Source: Hyphomicrobium sp. (GTDB lineage: Bacteria > Pseudomonadota > Alphaproteobacteria > Rhizobiales > Hyphomicrobiaceae). From it: DNA of 64,000 nt. The notes beneath the pieces were generated by a model. It had not been told where the DNA came from and made no database searches. It worked only from the letters and a program-made list of their open reading frames with translations. The DNA lies in the NCBI RefSeq assembly GCF_009026145.1, contig NZ_WBUE01000006.1, forward strand, positions 117,694-181,693, written 5' to 3'. The number at the start of each line of letters is the position of its first letter. Position 1 is the stretch's first letter. The translations under genes and the position numbers were made by a program. This document shows positions 45,293-58,079 of this stretch, in pieces.

Positions 45293-45597
45293 GTCATCCC
45301 GCTGAAGAGCGGGATCCACGCCAGCTTCCCCAAGCTCTTCTGGCGAACGAGGTCAGTGCGTTTGACCATTTCGCGCACGAGCTGTCGTCTCGACCGCTGC
45401 GACTTGCGTGGATGGCCGGTCCATGCGGAGCATGGCTCCGCCATGACGTAGCCATGACGTTTTCAAGAGTGTCGAACTCAACTGTCATCCTCGGCTTTAT
45501 GCCGAGGATCAAACGCGCCGCGTGCGTCAGCGCCGGGCGAAGCTTCAACGCGGAGCCCGGTGAGCCGTGGGGCCTCGGGACAAGCCCGAGGACGAAA
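45293..45597. repeat. REP-like palindromes in a 500-base gene-free region
   Basis: Three related short palindromes: GTCATCCCGCTGAAGAGCGGGATCC (45293-45317), GTCATCCTCGGCTTTATGCCGAGGATC (45484-45510) and CCTCGGGACAAGCCCGAGGACG (45572-45593). Each is an inverted repeat built around CATCC(C/T)CGG, the same family as at 18291, 46292 and 46397. No gene was found in 45266-45703. A CCATGACG direct repeat also occurs near 45441-45459. Confidence 0.75.
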
Positions 45598-45703
45598 CCT
45601 TGTGTGGTTGATGTGTGCGGCTAGCGGAACAGCCTGCCACTTCCCATGTCTAGGCAACTTTGGCCGGTCCGCCGAGCCTGTCCGATTTTTCCGAAGCATC
45701 CCC

Positions 45704-45756
45704 TTGACGGGCGCCGGGCCTCCTGCCAACTATGTAAATGTGATAAACATTCACAT
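45704..45756 (+). promoter_or_regulatory. Promoter-like elements and dyad ATGTGA-N7-TCACAT upstream of DUF2852 gene
   Basis: TTGACG at 45704-45709 and AACTAT at 45728-45733 are spaced 18 bases apart, a plausible sigma70-type pair. An ATGTGA-TAAACAT-TCACAT perfect dyad (45738-45756) overlaps the expected transcription start and lies 27 bases before the ATG, in the position of a repressor operator. Identity of the regulator is unknown. Confidence 0.5.
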
Positions 45757-45782
45757 GAAGCATTCGATGGGAGTGACCTGCG

Positions 45783-46208
45783 ATGACTGGAGTTGTGGCG
45801 ACGCTCGACGACTGGGGCAAACCCGCGTGGATTGCCGTCATGGTCCTCGGCTTCATCCTGTTCTGGCCCGTGGGCCTCGCAATTCTCGCCTACCTGATCT
45901 GGAGTGGACGCATGGGATGTGGTGGACGGCACGGTGACATGGGCCATTGGCAGCGCCGCATGGCGGACCGCTGGGAGCGCAACATGGAGCGCTGGGGCCG
46001 CGAGATGCGCGGCTTTCCTTCGAGCGGCAACGCGGCCTTCGACGAGTACCGCGAGGAGACGATCCGTCGCCTCGAGGAGGAGCAGCGCGAGTTCCGCGAG
46101 TTCTTGGAGCGCCTGCGCAAGGCCAAGGACAAGGAGGAGTTCGACCAGTTCATGGCCGACCGCCGCTCGCGTCCCGCAAGCGAAGGTCCGCAGGGCGCCA
46201 GCGCCTAA
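45783..46208 (+). CDS. DUF2852 family protein
   Basis: A 141-residue protein with one N-terminal membrane helix (about 14-42, PAWIAVMVLGFILFWPVGLAILAYLIWSGRM) followed by a strongly charged amphipathic region with coiled-coil character (DEYREETIRRLEEEQREFREFLERLRKAKDKEEFDQFMADRRSR). This matches DUF2852, common in Rhizobiales and functionally unknown. A strong intrinsic terminator follows. Confidence 0.9.
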   Translation: MTGVVATLDDWGKPAWIAVMVLGFILFWPVGLAILAYLIWSGRMGCGGRHGDMGHWQRRMADRWERNMERWGREMRGFPSSGNAAFDEYREETIRRLEEEQREFREFLERLRKAKDKEEFDQFMADRRSRPASEGPQGASA

Positions 46209-46238
46209 CCAGCCGGCGACAGCCGCACGCAAACGAAA

Positions 46239-46264
46239 GCCAGGGCCCACGCCCTGGCTTTTTT
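46239..46264 (+). terminator. Intrinsic terminator after DUF2852 gene
   Basis: Perfect 8-bp stem GCCAGGGC / GCCCTGGC with a CCAC loop, followed by six T residues (46259-46264), 30 bases past the stop codon. Confidence 0.9.
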
Positions 46265-46291
46265 GTTTTGGGTCAGCGGCTCGCCGTCCAG

Positions 46292-46426
46292 GTGTCATCC
46301 TCGGACTTGGTCCGAGGATCCAGCGATCAGCAGTCTCTGACTTCGGTTGTGGATGACGGGCGGCCAATTGCGGCGGCTGGAACGTGCCGAACCGTGGGTC
46401 CTCGGGACAAGCCCGAGGATGACACG
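46292..46426. repeat. REP-like inverted pair (GTGTCATCCTCGG ... CCGAGGATGACAC)
   Basis: Left copy GTGTCATCCTCGGACTTGGTCCGAGGATCC (46292-46321), itself a hairpin, and right copy GGTCCTCGGGACAAGCCCGAGGATGACAC (46398-46426). Their outer ends are complementary, so the whole 135 bases can fold. It lies between the terminator and the convergent pentapeptide-repeat gene, ending 10 bases before its stop codon. Confidence 0.8.
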
Positions 46427-46435
46427 GTTTACTTG

Positions 46436-47284
46436 TCAGCGGATGGTCTTGTCGAAGTTGAGCGCGGTGGACAGCCCCTTCACCGTGTCGAGGCCTTTGA
46501 CGCCCAAGAGCGTCGCCCCGTCGAGATCGGCGCCGGTGAAATCGGCGTCGGTCAAATCGGCGCCGGTGAAGTCGGCGCGCGACAAGTCGGCGCCCGTCAG
46601 CTTGGCACCGGTGAGATCGGCGCCGGCAAAGCGCGCGAACGTCAGCACGGCGCGGTCGAAGTTTGCCCCGCGCGCAATCGCTTTGGTGAAGTCGGTCGAC
46701 TTCAGCATGTTCTTGGCCAGCGTCGTAATCGTGCCCTGACCGGGGCGCGCCTCGCGCGGGGTGAAGTTGGCGTTCGTTAGATCGGCGCCGTGGAAGTCGG
46801 CACCCGACATGTTGGCCATGACGCGAATGCCGGTGAGGTTGGCGCCGGCAAAGCGCGGCGCATCGGCAATGTTCTCAGTGAGGTCGGTGTAGATGGTCGG
46901 GCGCAGGATGCTGGCGCCATAAAGATTGGCGCCGGAGAAGTCGGCGCGGATGAGCACGGCGCGGTCGAGCCGCGTGCCCGACATGTCGGTGCCGCGCAGG
47001 TTGGCGCCGGTGAAGTCGGCGCCATAGAGGTTCGACTTAGCCAGCTTGGCGCCTTTGAAGTTGAGCCCCGATAGGTCGAGGTAGGTGAGGTCGTGATTGG
47101 AGTAGTCGAGCGGCTCGCCCGGCTTGGCCTTGAACAGTGCCGCGGTGATGTCGCGCACCGTGAAGTCGGCTTCGGGGGACACGGGCTCGGTTTCCTCGGC
47201 GCCGGCGCCGAGGCTGAACAGCAGGGCGGCTGCAAGGACCAGGCTGCGCCGTAGCGATGGGCGTGCGGCATCAGTCGTTTTCAT
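46436..47284 (-). CDS. Secreted pentapeptide-repeat protein
   Basis: A 282-residue protein with a signal peptide (about 1-29, RRSLVLAAALLFSLGAGAEE) and two tracts of pentapeptide repeats of the A(D/N)Lxx type. The tracts are about 62-118 (YLDLSGLNFKGAKLAKSNLYG, GADFTGANLRGTDMSGTRLD) and about 200-262 (AGADLTGAKLTGADLSRADFTGADLTDADF). These form a right-handed quadrilateral beta-helix. The protein is presumably periplasmic. Function unknown; the tracts end in a short conserved-looking tail. Confidence 0.88.
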   Translation of the reverse strand: MKTTDAARPSLRRSLVLAAALLFSLGAGAEETEPVSPEADFTVRDITAALFKAKPGEPLDYSNHDLTYLDLSGLNFKGAKLAKSNLYGADFTGANLRGTDMSGTRLDRAVLIRADFSGANLYGASILRPTIYTDLTENIADAPRFAGANLTGIRVMANMSGADFHGADLTNANFTPREARPGQGTITTLAKNMLKSTDFTKAIARGANFDRAVLTFARFAGADLTGAKLTGADLSRADFTGADLTDADFTGADLDGATLLGVKGLDTVKGLSTALNFDKTIR

Positions 47285-47427
47285 CTTGTTATCTCATCGC
47301 CGCGTGAAGGCTCTCCCTATGATGGGGTGCCGTGCCCGGCGCGCACAAGGGGCCGCAGCTCTCAATTCCCGAAAAGTCGGGCGCTGCGCCCCGATATGCC
47401 ACAGGCATGGTGGAAACAGTGTAACGC

Positions 47428-51279
<3,852 letters not shown>

Positions 51280-51464
51280 CCGGCATCCGTTCGAGAAATC
51301 CGCCGCCTCGTCAGCTATCGGGCGTCGCGGTAAGCGTCAACTACACTGCAACTTCGGCGCACAATCCCGCGAACTTCCGGCAATTGTCGCGACTTTAACG
51401 AAGTATGCCGCAACGCGTCGCTTCCGCCCTTCAAGTCGCCCGCGAATGTCGATATGGGTTTCCC

Positions 51465-52202
51465 ATGCCGTGGAAAGCCATAGCTCAGGCGATCGGCATC
51501 GAGGCCGAAGGCGTTTCGATGCGCGACGCGCTGTCTTCGTGGTGGGAGCGCTTCACGCGCGACCGTGCCGCCAAGCGCACGCCCGGATACCGCACGGTCG
51601 CCTTCACCATCGCGGTGACGACGCTCGCCGCCAAGATGGCGAAGGCCGACGGCGTTGCGCTGCCCATCGAGGTACGCGCCTTCGAGCGGGTGTTCGACAT
51701 TCCCGCCGGCGAGGAGGCAAATTTCCGCCGTCTCTACGATCTCGCCGCGCAGGATGTCGCCGGCTACGAGACCTATGCGGGAAAGATCGCGGCGCTGCTC
51801 GCCGATGAGCCGGACATGCTACGCGCGCTGCTCGAGTGCCTGTTCCACATCGCCGCCGCCGACGGCGTGTTGCACCCGGAAGAGGACCGGTTCCTGTCCA
51901 CGGTCGCCGCGAGGTTCGGCCTCAGCCGCGGCGAGTTCCTCAGCGTGCGTGCCGGCTTCGTGAACGATCCCTGCAGTCCGTACCAGATCCTCGGCGTGCA
52001 TCCGGACATCTCCGACGCCGATCTCAAGCTGCGCCACCGGGCGCTGGTACGCGAGCATCATCCCGATCGTCTGGCTGTGACCGGCGTCCCGCCGGAGCTG
52101 CGTTGCGCCGCTACCCGGCGGCTCGCCGCCATCAACGCAGCTTATGACGCCATCCTCGAGGAGCGCGGCCTCGCCGTCAGCCAGGCGGGAGAGCAGCAAT
52201 GA
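51465..52202 (+). CDS. TerB/DnaJ protein (DjlA-like)
   Basis: A 245-residue protein with an N-terminal TerB-like helical domain (about 45-160, TVAFTIAVTTLAAKMAKADGVALPIEVRAFERVFDI and LFHIAAADGVLHPEEDRFLSTVAARFG). A C-terminal J domain follows (about 165-232, SPYQILGVHPDISDADLKLRHRALVREHHPDRL) with the HPD motif that stimulates DnaK. It lacks the N-terminal membrane anchor of E. coli DjlA. ATG 51465 chosen over an upstream start because the preceding codons show no family match. Coupled to the amidase gene (ATGA). Confidence 0.88.
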   Translation: MPWKAIAQAIGIEAEGVSMRDALSSWWERFTRDRAAKRTPGYRTVAFTIAVTTLAAKMAKADGVALPIEVRAFERVFDIPAGEEANFRRLYDLAAQDVAGYETYAGKIAALLADEPDMLRALLECLFHIAAADGVLHPEEDRFLSTVAARFGLSRGEFLSVRAGFVNDPCSPYQILGVHPDISDADLKLRHRALVREHHPDRLAVTGVPPELRCAATRRLAAINAAYDAILEERGLAVSQAGEQQ

Positions 52203-52960
52203 TCCTGAAGCCTGACTCTCCGCTCGTGCATGCGCTGCATCCCTCGCCCAACACCGAAGACCGCCGCAAGGGCTGCCGCCCCGACATGATCGTGCTGCAC
52301 TACACGGGAATGCCATCGGCGCCGAAGGCGATCGGTTGGCTCGCCGACCCGAGGAGCAAAGTCTCCTGCCACTACGTGATCGACGAGGACGGCCACATCA
52401 CGCAGATGGTAGCGGAAAGGGCGCGCGCCTGGCACGCGGGCGTCTCGCACTGGGCTGGCGAAAGCGATATCAACTCGGCCTCGATCGGCATCGAGATCCA
52501 GAACCCCGGCCACGAGCACGGCTATCCAAAATTCCCAGACGAGCAGATGCAGGCCATCGCCGCGCTATGCCGCGACATCGCCGCGCGCCGTGGGGTGCCG
52601 CCCGAGCGCATCCTCGCCCACTCCGACGTGGCCCCCGGGCGCAAGATCGATCCGGGCGAGAAGTTCGATTGGGGGTGGCTCGCCGAACAGGGCGTCGGGC
52701 ATTGGGTAAGGCCGGCGCCCCTGACAACGGACGCATGCACGCTGGATCAGAATGCGGCAGCCATCGATGAGGCGATGGCGCTGCTGAGCGACTATGGCTT
52801 TGGGGTCGAGAACGGCGAGCGCGACGACTGGTTTGCCGTGCTGGTGCGCTCGTTTCAGCTGCATTTCCGCCCGGCGCGCGCCGACGGACGCCTCGACGCC
52901 GGCACGCTCGATACCCTGCGGCGGCTTGTTGCCGCGCTTCCCGCCCGCGCAACGTGCTGA
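52199..52960 (+). CDS. N-acetylmuramoyl-L-alanine amidase (AmiD/AmpD-type)
   Basis: A 253-residue amidase-2 enzyme. Zinc ligands are in MIVLHYTGM (histidine 34) and ILAHSDVAPGRKIDPG (histidine about 137, aspartate nearby), with SKVSCHYVIDEDGHITQMV between and SASIGIEIQNPG. A short C-terminal peptidoglycan-binding-like domain (about 185-245, IDEAMALLSDYGFG...VLVRSFQLHFRPARADGRLD) follows. No signal peptide, so it is probably cytoplasmic recycling of cell-wall fragments. It starts within the last codon of the DnaJ-like gene. Confidence 0.9.
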   Translation: MILKPDSPLVHALHPSPNTEDRRKGCRPDMIVLHYTGMPSAPKAIGWLADPRSKVSCHYVIDEDGHITQMVAERARAWHAGVSHWAGESDINSASIGIEIQNPGHEHGYPKFPDEQMQAIAALCRDIAARRGVPPERILAHSDVAPGRKIDPGEKFDWGWLAEQGVGHWVRPAPLTTDACTLDQNAAAIDEAMALLSDYGFGVENGERDDWFAVLVRSFQLHFRPARADGRLDAGTLDTLRRLVAALPARATC

Positions 52961-53013
52961 ATCCCCCTCCGCGCTGGCACAGTCCGCCTGCGCGAGCTCG
53001 ACGCAGCCGGCAA

Positions 53014-53027
53014 TTGACCCCTGTCAA
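53014..53027. promoter_or_regulatory. FNR/FixK-type dyad TTGAC-CCCT-GTCAA upstream of phaC
   Basis: Perfect 5-bp arms with the four-base spacer of FNR/FixK/CRP-family sites. Centred about 73 bases before the phaC start. See the related sites at 57013, 60200 and 60232. Confidence 0.65.
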
Positions 53028-53093
53028 CGCGCCGTTGAGACCTTAGCTTTAGATAGTTCAATCGGCAGTTGCTGGATCAACGCGGATATTTCG

Positions 53094-54932
53094 ATGGCCG
53101 TTCGTCAAAGCACGCAGCTCATCGCGCGCCCTGCTCAGAGACTTCAGCCGAGCCCGCGTCCAAAGTGCCGCGAGCAGCCGGCGCCAAGACCGGCGGTCGA
53201 GGCCGATGATCCCTCGCTCGAGATCGCCGATGTCGTCGACCGCTCGGTGCACTTCCTCGTCTCGCGCTTCACACTGGGGCTGTCGCCGGCTGCGCTCTTG
53301 GAAGCCTACTTCGACTGGATCATCCATCTGCTCGCGGCACCCGGCAAGCGCTCACAGCTCGTGCACAAAGCGCTGCGCAAGTGGTTGCGCTTCCTGCATT
53401 ACAGCGCTGCCGTCGCCAGCAATCCGAATTGTCCCGAGTGCTGCATCGAGCCGTTGCCGCAGGACAAGCGCTTTCGCGACGAGGCGTGGAAGTCGTGGCC
53501 ATATAACCTCATCAGCCAGGCTTTCCTTTTGCAGCAGCAGTGGTGGCACAACGCGACCGTGGGCGTGCGCGGCGTCACGTGCCAGCATGAGCAGCAGGTC
53601 GAGTTCGCGACACGCCAGCTGCTGGATATGTTCTCTCCCTCGAACTTCATCCTGACCAATCCCGAGGTGCTGCATAAGACGCAGGCCGACTTCGGCATGA
53701 ACCTCATGCGTGGATACTGGAACTTCGTCGAAGATTGGGAGCGAGCGAGCAACGGTCGCCCTCCGGTCGGTCTCGAGAATTTCAAGGTGGGCGAGAATCT
53801 CGCTACGACGGCCGGCGAGGTGATCTACCGCAACGAGCTGATCGAGCTCATCCAGTACGAGCCCCGCTGCAAGCGGGTGAAGGCCGAGCCCGTGCTCATC
53901 GTGCCGGCGTGGATCATGAAGTACTACATCCTCGACCTCAGCGCGCGGAACTCTCTCGTCAAATATCTCCTCGATCAGGGATTCACGGTCTTCATCATCT
54001 CGTGGAAGAACCCGACCTCCGATGACAGGAACCTCAGCCTCGAGGACTACCGGAAGCTAGGGGTCGAGGCGGCGCTCGGTGTGATCGAGACCATTGTACC
54101 GCAGCGCAAGGTCCACGCCGTAGGCTACTGCCTCGGCGGGACGCTCCTGGCGGCCGTTGCGGCCGGTCTGGCGCGCGACCGGCGCAACCATCTTGCCACG
54201 CTGACGCTGCTTGCCGCCCAGGTCGACTTCGAGGAGGCGGGCGAGCTCACGCTGTTCATCAACGAGGGACAGGTATCGTTCCTCGAGGACATGATGTGGG
54301 AGCAGGGCTACCTCGACGCCCGGCAGATGTCGGGCGCCTTTCAGCTCCTGCGCTCGAACGATCTCATCTGGTCGCGCATGGTACGCGACTATCTGATGGG
54401 CGAACGGCAGCCCCTGTTCGATCTCATGGCATGGAACGCCGATTCGACGCGCATGCCCTATCGGATGCATTCGGACTATTTGCGCCAGCTGTTCCTCAAC
54501 AACGACCTTGCGGAGGGGCGCTATCTCATCGACGGGCGCACAGCGGCGCTCACTGACATACGGGCCCCAGTGTTTGCGGTGGCCACAGAGACCGATCACG
54601 TTGCGCCGTGGCGTTCGGTCTACAAGCTCAACCTGCTGCTCGACACCGACGTCACGTTCCTGCTGACGACCGGCGGCCACAACGCCGGCATCGTCTCGCC
54701 GCCGGGCAACGAATCGCGCGCTTATCGCGTCGCCAGCCGGACCGAGAGGGACGGCTACCTCGATCCCGAGAGCTGGTACAAGGCGGTATTGCCCCAGCAG
54801 GGCTCATGGTGGCCCGAATGGGTGAAGTGGCTGGCAGCGCGGTCTACGGGGCCGACCGATGCCATTGCTCCCGGCGGCGGCAAGCTCGCGCCGCTGTGCA
54901 AAGCCCCCGGCACCTACGTCCTGCAGACGTGA
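53094..54932 (+). CDS. phaC: Class I poly(3-hydroxyalkanoate) polymerase
   Basis: A 612-residue polymerase making storage polyester from hydroxyacyl-CoA. The N-terminal PhaC domain (about 90-260) has VGENLATTAGEVIYRNELIELIQY. The catalytic alpha/beta part has the lipase-like box GYCLGG with C346, D501 in ATETDHVAPW and H529 in TTGGHNAG. ATG 53094 (MAVRQSTQ) is used, but in-frame codons continue upstream. The start places a clean FNR-type site about 73 bases ahead. Its phasin partner is encoded 4 kb downstream. It is separated by 10 bases from the convergent methyltransferase/esterase gene. Confidence 0.92.
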   Translation: MAVRQSTQLIARPAQRLQPSPRPKCREQPAPRPAVEADDPSLEIADVVDRSVHFLVSRFTLGLSPAALLEAYFDWIIHLLAAPGKRSQLVHKALRKWLRFLHYSAAVASNPNCPECCIEPLPQDKRFRDEAWKSWPYNLISQAFLLQQQWWHNATVGVRGVTCQHEQQVEFATRQLLDMFSPSNFILTNPEVLHKTQADFGMNLMRGYWNFVEDWERASNGRPPVGLENFKVGENLATTAGEVIYRNELIELIQYEPRCKRVKAEPVLIVPAWIMKYYILDLSARNSLVKYLLDQGFTVFIISWKNPTSDDRNLSLEDYRKLGVEAALGVIETIVPQRKVHAVGYCLGGTLLAAVAAGLARDRRNHLATLTLLAAQVDFEEAGELTLFINEGQVSFLEDMMWEQGYLDARQMSGAFQLLRSNDLIWSRMVRDYLMGERQPLFDLMAWNADSTRMPYRMHSDYLRQLFLNNDLAEGRYLIDGRTAALTDIRAPVFAVATETDHVAPWRSVYKLNLLLDTDVTFLLTTGGHNAGIVSPPGNESRAYRVASRTERDGYLDPESWYKAVLPQQGSWWPEWVKWLAARSTGPTDAIAPGGGKLAPLCKAPGTYVLQT

Positions 54933-54942
54933 GCTTCGACCG

Positions 54943-56955
54943 TCACAGCCCGAACGGATAGGTGTCGGGCATGCCCTCGAGGTCGCGGGTGGCGAAAGGC
55001 GTCACTGCTTCCGTCTTGTCGAGCCAAATGTACTCGTCGAATTGCAGCGGGAGCACGGCCTGGAAGTAGTGACTGGCCAGCTCGGTTTCGGGCCGGTAGA
55101 TGACGCCGATGGCGCGCTCGATGCGTGGAAACGCGAGGTGGTCGCGCAGGCCGACGGGCAAATTGGCTCCCATGCGCAGCATGAAATGCTCCTCCCCCGT
55201 CGTCTCGGTGACCGCATGACATTGCCGCTCGTGGCTCTTCGGCAATGATGGACGCACCGACATGACCTGCATCGGTGCGTCCCAATCGGAGGCTGCCGCG
55301 ACGGTGCCGCTGTCGGTGCCGAAGCCGATGAGATAAGCTCTGCGCTCGAATTCGCGACGGCAGAGCTGGCCGATGTTGTGCTCCCCGCGACTCGACATCT
55401 CCGTCGCCGAGGCATCGCCTACGTGCGAGTTGTGCGCCCAGACGACGGCCTTGCTGTGCGGGCCGTAGTAGGCGAGCAGCGTCTTCAGCGTATCGAACAT
55501 GTGCTGATCGCGCAGGTTCCACGACGCGCGCGAGCCGTAGTACATGACGCGGTAGTAGCGCTCCGCACTGGCGACGAGGCGCGCGTTCTGCACCGCGTCG
55601 AGATAGCGCTCGCCGTCGCGCAAGGCATACTCGCGTTGCCGCGATAGGATACCCGCCAGCATCAACGCCACCTCGTTCTCACAGGTGCGGTAGCCGCCGG
55701 TCAGGGCGGCGCGCCCGTAGGTGGCGGGGTCGGCCTGCCAAGGCGTCAGGCAGCCATATCGCTCGCGCGCGATCTTGGCCGACGTCGGATCGACCTCGTC
55801 GAGATAGTCGAGTACGGAGCGGATTGAGTTGTGCAAGCTGTAGAGGTCGAGCCCGTGAAAAGCGACGCGCTTGCCCGGCTCCATCCCGCGGTTGTGCTCC
55901 CGCAGCCAATCGACGAAGGCGCGCACCTCGGCATTGCGCCACATCCAGGTCGGAAAGCGCGCGAACGCCGTCCACTCAGAGGCCGGAAACTCGAAGTGGC
56001 GCACGTAATGGTCGATGCGCGCTGCATCCGGCCAATCACCCTCGATGGCAACGAAATTGAAGCCCGTTTTCTCGATCAGTGCGCGCGTGATGCGTTCACG
56101 CAGGCGATAGAATTCCGAGGTGCCGTGCGTTGCCTCGCCGATCAGCACGACGCGCGCTTCGCCGATGCGGCGCAGCAGCGGATCGAGATCTGCATCCTCG
56201 ATGTACCCGAACGGCTCCGCCTCGGCGGCGAGCGCCTTGACGAGGGCGCCATCGACGCCCCCATCGCGCACGAGAGCGCGGCGCGCGCGTCTTGGCGCCG
56301 GCGCCTCCTCCGCCCAACCCTCCTCGCCGAGTAGCGGCACGAAGCGAACGTCAGCGATATCCTCGGTCTTGTACTCGTCCTCGCTGACGCGCGTTAGGCG
56401 GACGAGCTCCTGGGCGCGCGGATTGGTGCCGACGGGGATCACCAGCCGGCCGCCGACCCTCAATTGCTGCTTGAGCGAGCGCGGAACATCCGGTCCGCCC
56501 GCGGCCACGATGATGGCGTCGTACGGGGCATGCTCGGGCCATCCACGCGTGCCGTCGGCGTGCAGCACATGCACGTTGTCGTAGCCGAGGTCGGCAAGCT
56601 TCTCGGACGCCTTGGCGGCGAGCTCGCCGATGCGCTCGACCGTGTAGACCTCGCTGGCGATGCGCGAGAGGATGGCGGCGGCATAGCCGGACCCGGCGCC
56701 GATCTCGAGCACCTTCTCGCCTCCCGACAGGCCGAGCGCCTCGGTCATGAAGGCGACGATGTAGGGCTGCGAGATCGTCTGCTCCTCGCCGATCGGCAGC
56801 GGCGTGTCCTCGTAGGCATAGTCGCGCAGATGGGAGGGAAGGAATTGCTCGCGTGGCACGCTGCCCATGGCATCGAGCACAAGCGGCGAGCGCACGCCGC
56901 GCGCCGCGATGTGATGCTTAACCATGTATTGGCGCTGCTCAGCAAAGTCGCTCAT
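54943..56955 (-). CDS. Protein-L-isoaspartate methyltransferase fused to erythromycin-esterase-like domain
   Basis: A 670-residue two-domain protein. Residues about 1-215 are a protein-L-isoaspartate O-methyltransferase with QYMVKHHIAARGVRSPLVLDAM, EEQTISQPYIVAFMTEAL, and the SAM motif VLEIGAGSGYAAAIL. Residues about 240-665 match the erythromycin esterase family (VVLIGEATHGTSEFYRLR, GDWPDA, VVWAHNSHVGDASATEMSSRGEHNIGQL). The second domain is typically a hydrolase of unknown physiological role. The fusion combines repair of damaged protein with a hydrolase. A perfect FNR-type dyad lies 58-71 bases upstream of the start. Confidence 0.9.
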   Translation of the reverse strand: MSDFAEQRQYMVKHHIAARGVRSPLVLDAMGSVPREQFLPSHLRDYAYEDTPLPIGEEQTISQPYIVAFMTEALGLSGGEKVLEIGAGSGYAAAILSRIASEVYTVERIGELAAKASEKLADLGYDNVHVLHADGTRGWPEHAPYDAIIVAAGGPDVPRSLKQQLRVGGRLVIPVGTNPRAQELVRLTRVSEDEYKTEDIADVRFVPLLGEEGWAEEAPAPRRARRALVRDGGVDGALVKALAAEAEPFGYIEDADLDPLLRRIGEARVVLIGEATHGTSEFYRLRERITRALIEKTGFNFVAIEGDWPDAARIDHYVRHFEFPASEWTAFARFPTWMWRNAEVRAFVDWLREHNRGMEPGKRVAFHGLDLYSLHNSIRSVLDYLDEVDPTSAKIARERYGCLTPWQADPATYGRAALTGGYRTCENEVALMLAGILSRQREYALRDGERYLDAVQNARLVASAERYYRVMYYGSRASWNLRDQHMFDTLKTLLAYYGPHSKAVVWAHNSHVGDASATEMSSRGEHNIGQLCRREFERRAYLIGFGTDSGTVAAASDWDAPMQVMSVRPSLPKSHERQCHAVTETTGEEHFMLRMGANLPVGLRDHLAFPRIERAIGVIYRPETELASHYFQAVLPLQFDEYIWLDKTEAVTPFATRDLEGMPDTYPFGL

Positions 56956-57012
56956 TTCTTTGCTCCTCGCGCGAGCCTGGCGACAGCATTGGCCTTTGAC
57001 AACGAGCCCGCC

Positions 57013-57026
57013 TTGACGCGGGTCAA
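57013..57026. promoter_or_regulatory. FNR/FixK-type dyad TTGAC-GCGG-GTCAA between divergent genes
   Basis: Perfect dyad centred about 64 bases upstream of the methyltransferase/esterase start (minus strand) and 60 bases upstream of the hypothetical gene at 57079 (plus strand), so it could control both. Confidence 0.65.
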
Positions 57027-57078
57027 CGCCGGCTGTTGCGCGGCTAGGTAGTCAGTTCACGTCCAATGCATTGTCAGG

Positions 57079-58014
57079 GTGCCGATGGTGGCGCTGCAAG
57101 ATGCCGACTACGTGCTCGCCAAGCTGGACTGGATGCGCGACAACGGCATCTGGCCGAATGGCCTACGCTACCTGTGGACGGATGCCTTCGGCGTCGTGCT
57201 TCTGGTCTCGCTCTACGAAGCGCTAGGCGACGATGAGTACATCGGCAACGCCGAATGGGTCGTTAGCGAAGTCGATCGGGTTCTCGGCCGACGGCGCGGC
57301 ATTCGTATCGGCGAGGAGGAGGACCGTGACGGCCAGTACTTCCACTATCTGGCCATGTGGCTGTATGCGCTCGCCGTGTTGGGGCGCCACATCCCATCGT
57401 ACCGGAACAAGGGCGTTGAGCTGGTGCACCAGATTCACGATGCCTTCGTGATACGCGGCCGTGGCGTCATCTGGAAGATGCAGGAAGATCTGAGCGGCCC
57501 CTATCCGGGTTATGGATTGGGCGCCCTCGATGCTTTCGACGGGTACGTATCCTACCGCTTGCTGGACGAGGCAGCGCTGGAGCGCGAGATCGAGGATATG
57601 CGCGCCATTATGGAGCGTCAGGTGCCGAGCCTCGTCGTCACGCAGGATCTCGGCATCGGCATGATGCTGTGGATGAGCCACTTCTTCCCCGGCGAGGGCT
57701 GGGCGCGCGTGCAGCGGCGCCGCTGCCTCGACATGCTCGATCAGATGTGGATGCCGGATGGCTATTTCTGCCGCGAGCCGTCGCTGCCGCATGTGAAGTT
57801 CGCGTTTACGAACTACGGTGTGTCCGTTGGCCTTCAGGCGGTCGGCACGATGGGCGATCGCGTCGAGCGGCTCAACGACTTCTTCGAGCGCTATCGCTCG
57901 GGCGATGAGTACGATCGCGCGGCCATAACGCACGTCATGGCCTGCAGCTCGCACTTTCCCGGGGCCTTGCTCGACGGCGGATTGGCGCCGCACTCCGAAC
58001 GGCGAAGCGGCTGA
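57079..58014 (+). CDS. Hypothetical protein, possible six-hairpin glycosidase-like fold
   Basis: A 311-residue soluble, helix-rich protein with regular aromatic segments (WMRDNGIWPNGLRYLWTDAFGVVLLVSLYEALGD; YFHYLAMWLYALAVLGRHIPSYRNKG; GMMLWMSHFFPGEGWARVQ). The repeating helical hairpins suggest an alpha/alpha toroid. No catalytic signature was recognised. Starts are GTG 57079 or ATG 57085. It is divergent from the methyltransferase/esterase gene with a shared FNR-type site between. Confidence 0.7.
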   Translation: MPMVALQDADYVLAKLDWMRDNGIWPNGLRYLWTDAFGVVLLVSLYEALGDDEYIGNAEWVVSEVDRVLGRRRGIRIGEEEDRDGQYFHYLAMWLYALAVLGRHIPSYRNKGVELVHQIHDAFVIRGRGVIWKMQEDLSGPYPGYGLGALDAFDGYVSYRLLDEAALEREIEDMRAIMERQVPSLVVTQDLGIGMMLWMSHFFPGEGWARVQRRRCLDMLDQMWMPDGYFCREPSLPHVKFAFTNYGVSVGLQAVGTMGDRVERLNDFFERYRSGDEYDRAAITHVMACSSHFPGALLDGGLAPHSERRSG

Positions 58015-58024
58015 TCGAGATCAA
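58011..58024. promoter_or_regulatory. Candidate FNR/FixK-like site CTGAT-CGAG-ATCAA
   Basis: One mismatch from TTGAT-N4-ATCAA. It overlaps the end of the preceding gene and is centred 62 bases before the ATG of the small secreted protein, in the same position as the other dyads of the region. Confidence 0.45.
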
Positions 58025-58079
58025 TTTGGGCCTGTCGCCGGTGCGCTAAGCATGATTCCGGGAATCAAAGGAGGACATC

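Noticed and set aside
45293..45597. A CRISPR array or tandem repeat.
   Set aside because: The palindromes are few, irregularly spaced and lack uniform spacers; they match REP-like intergenic repeats.
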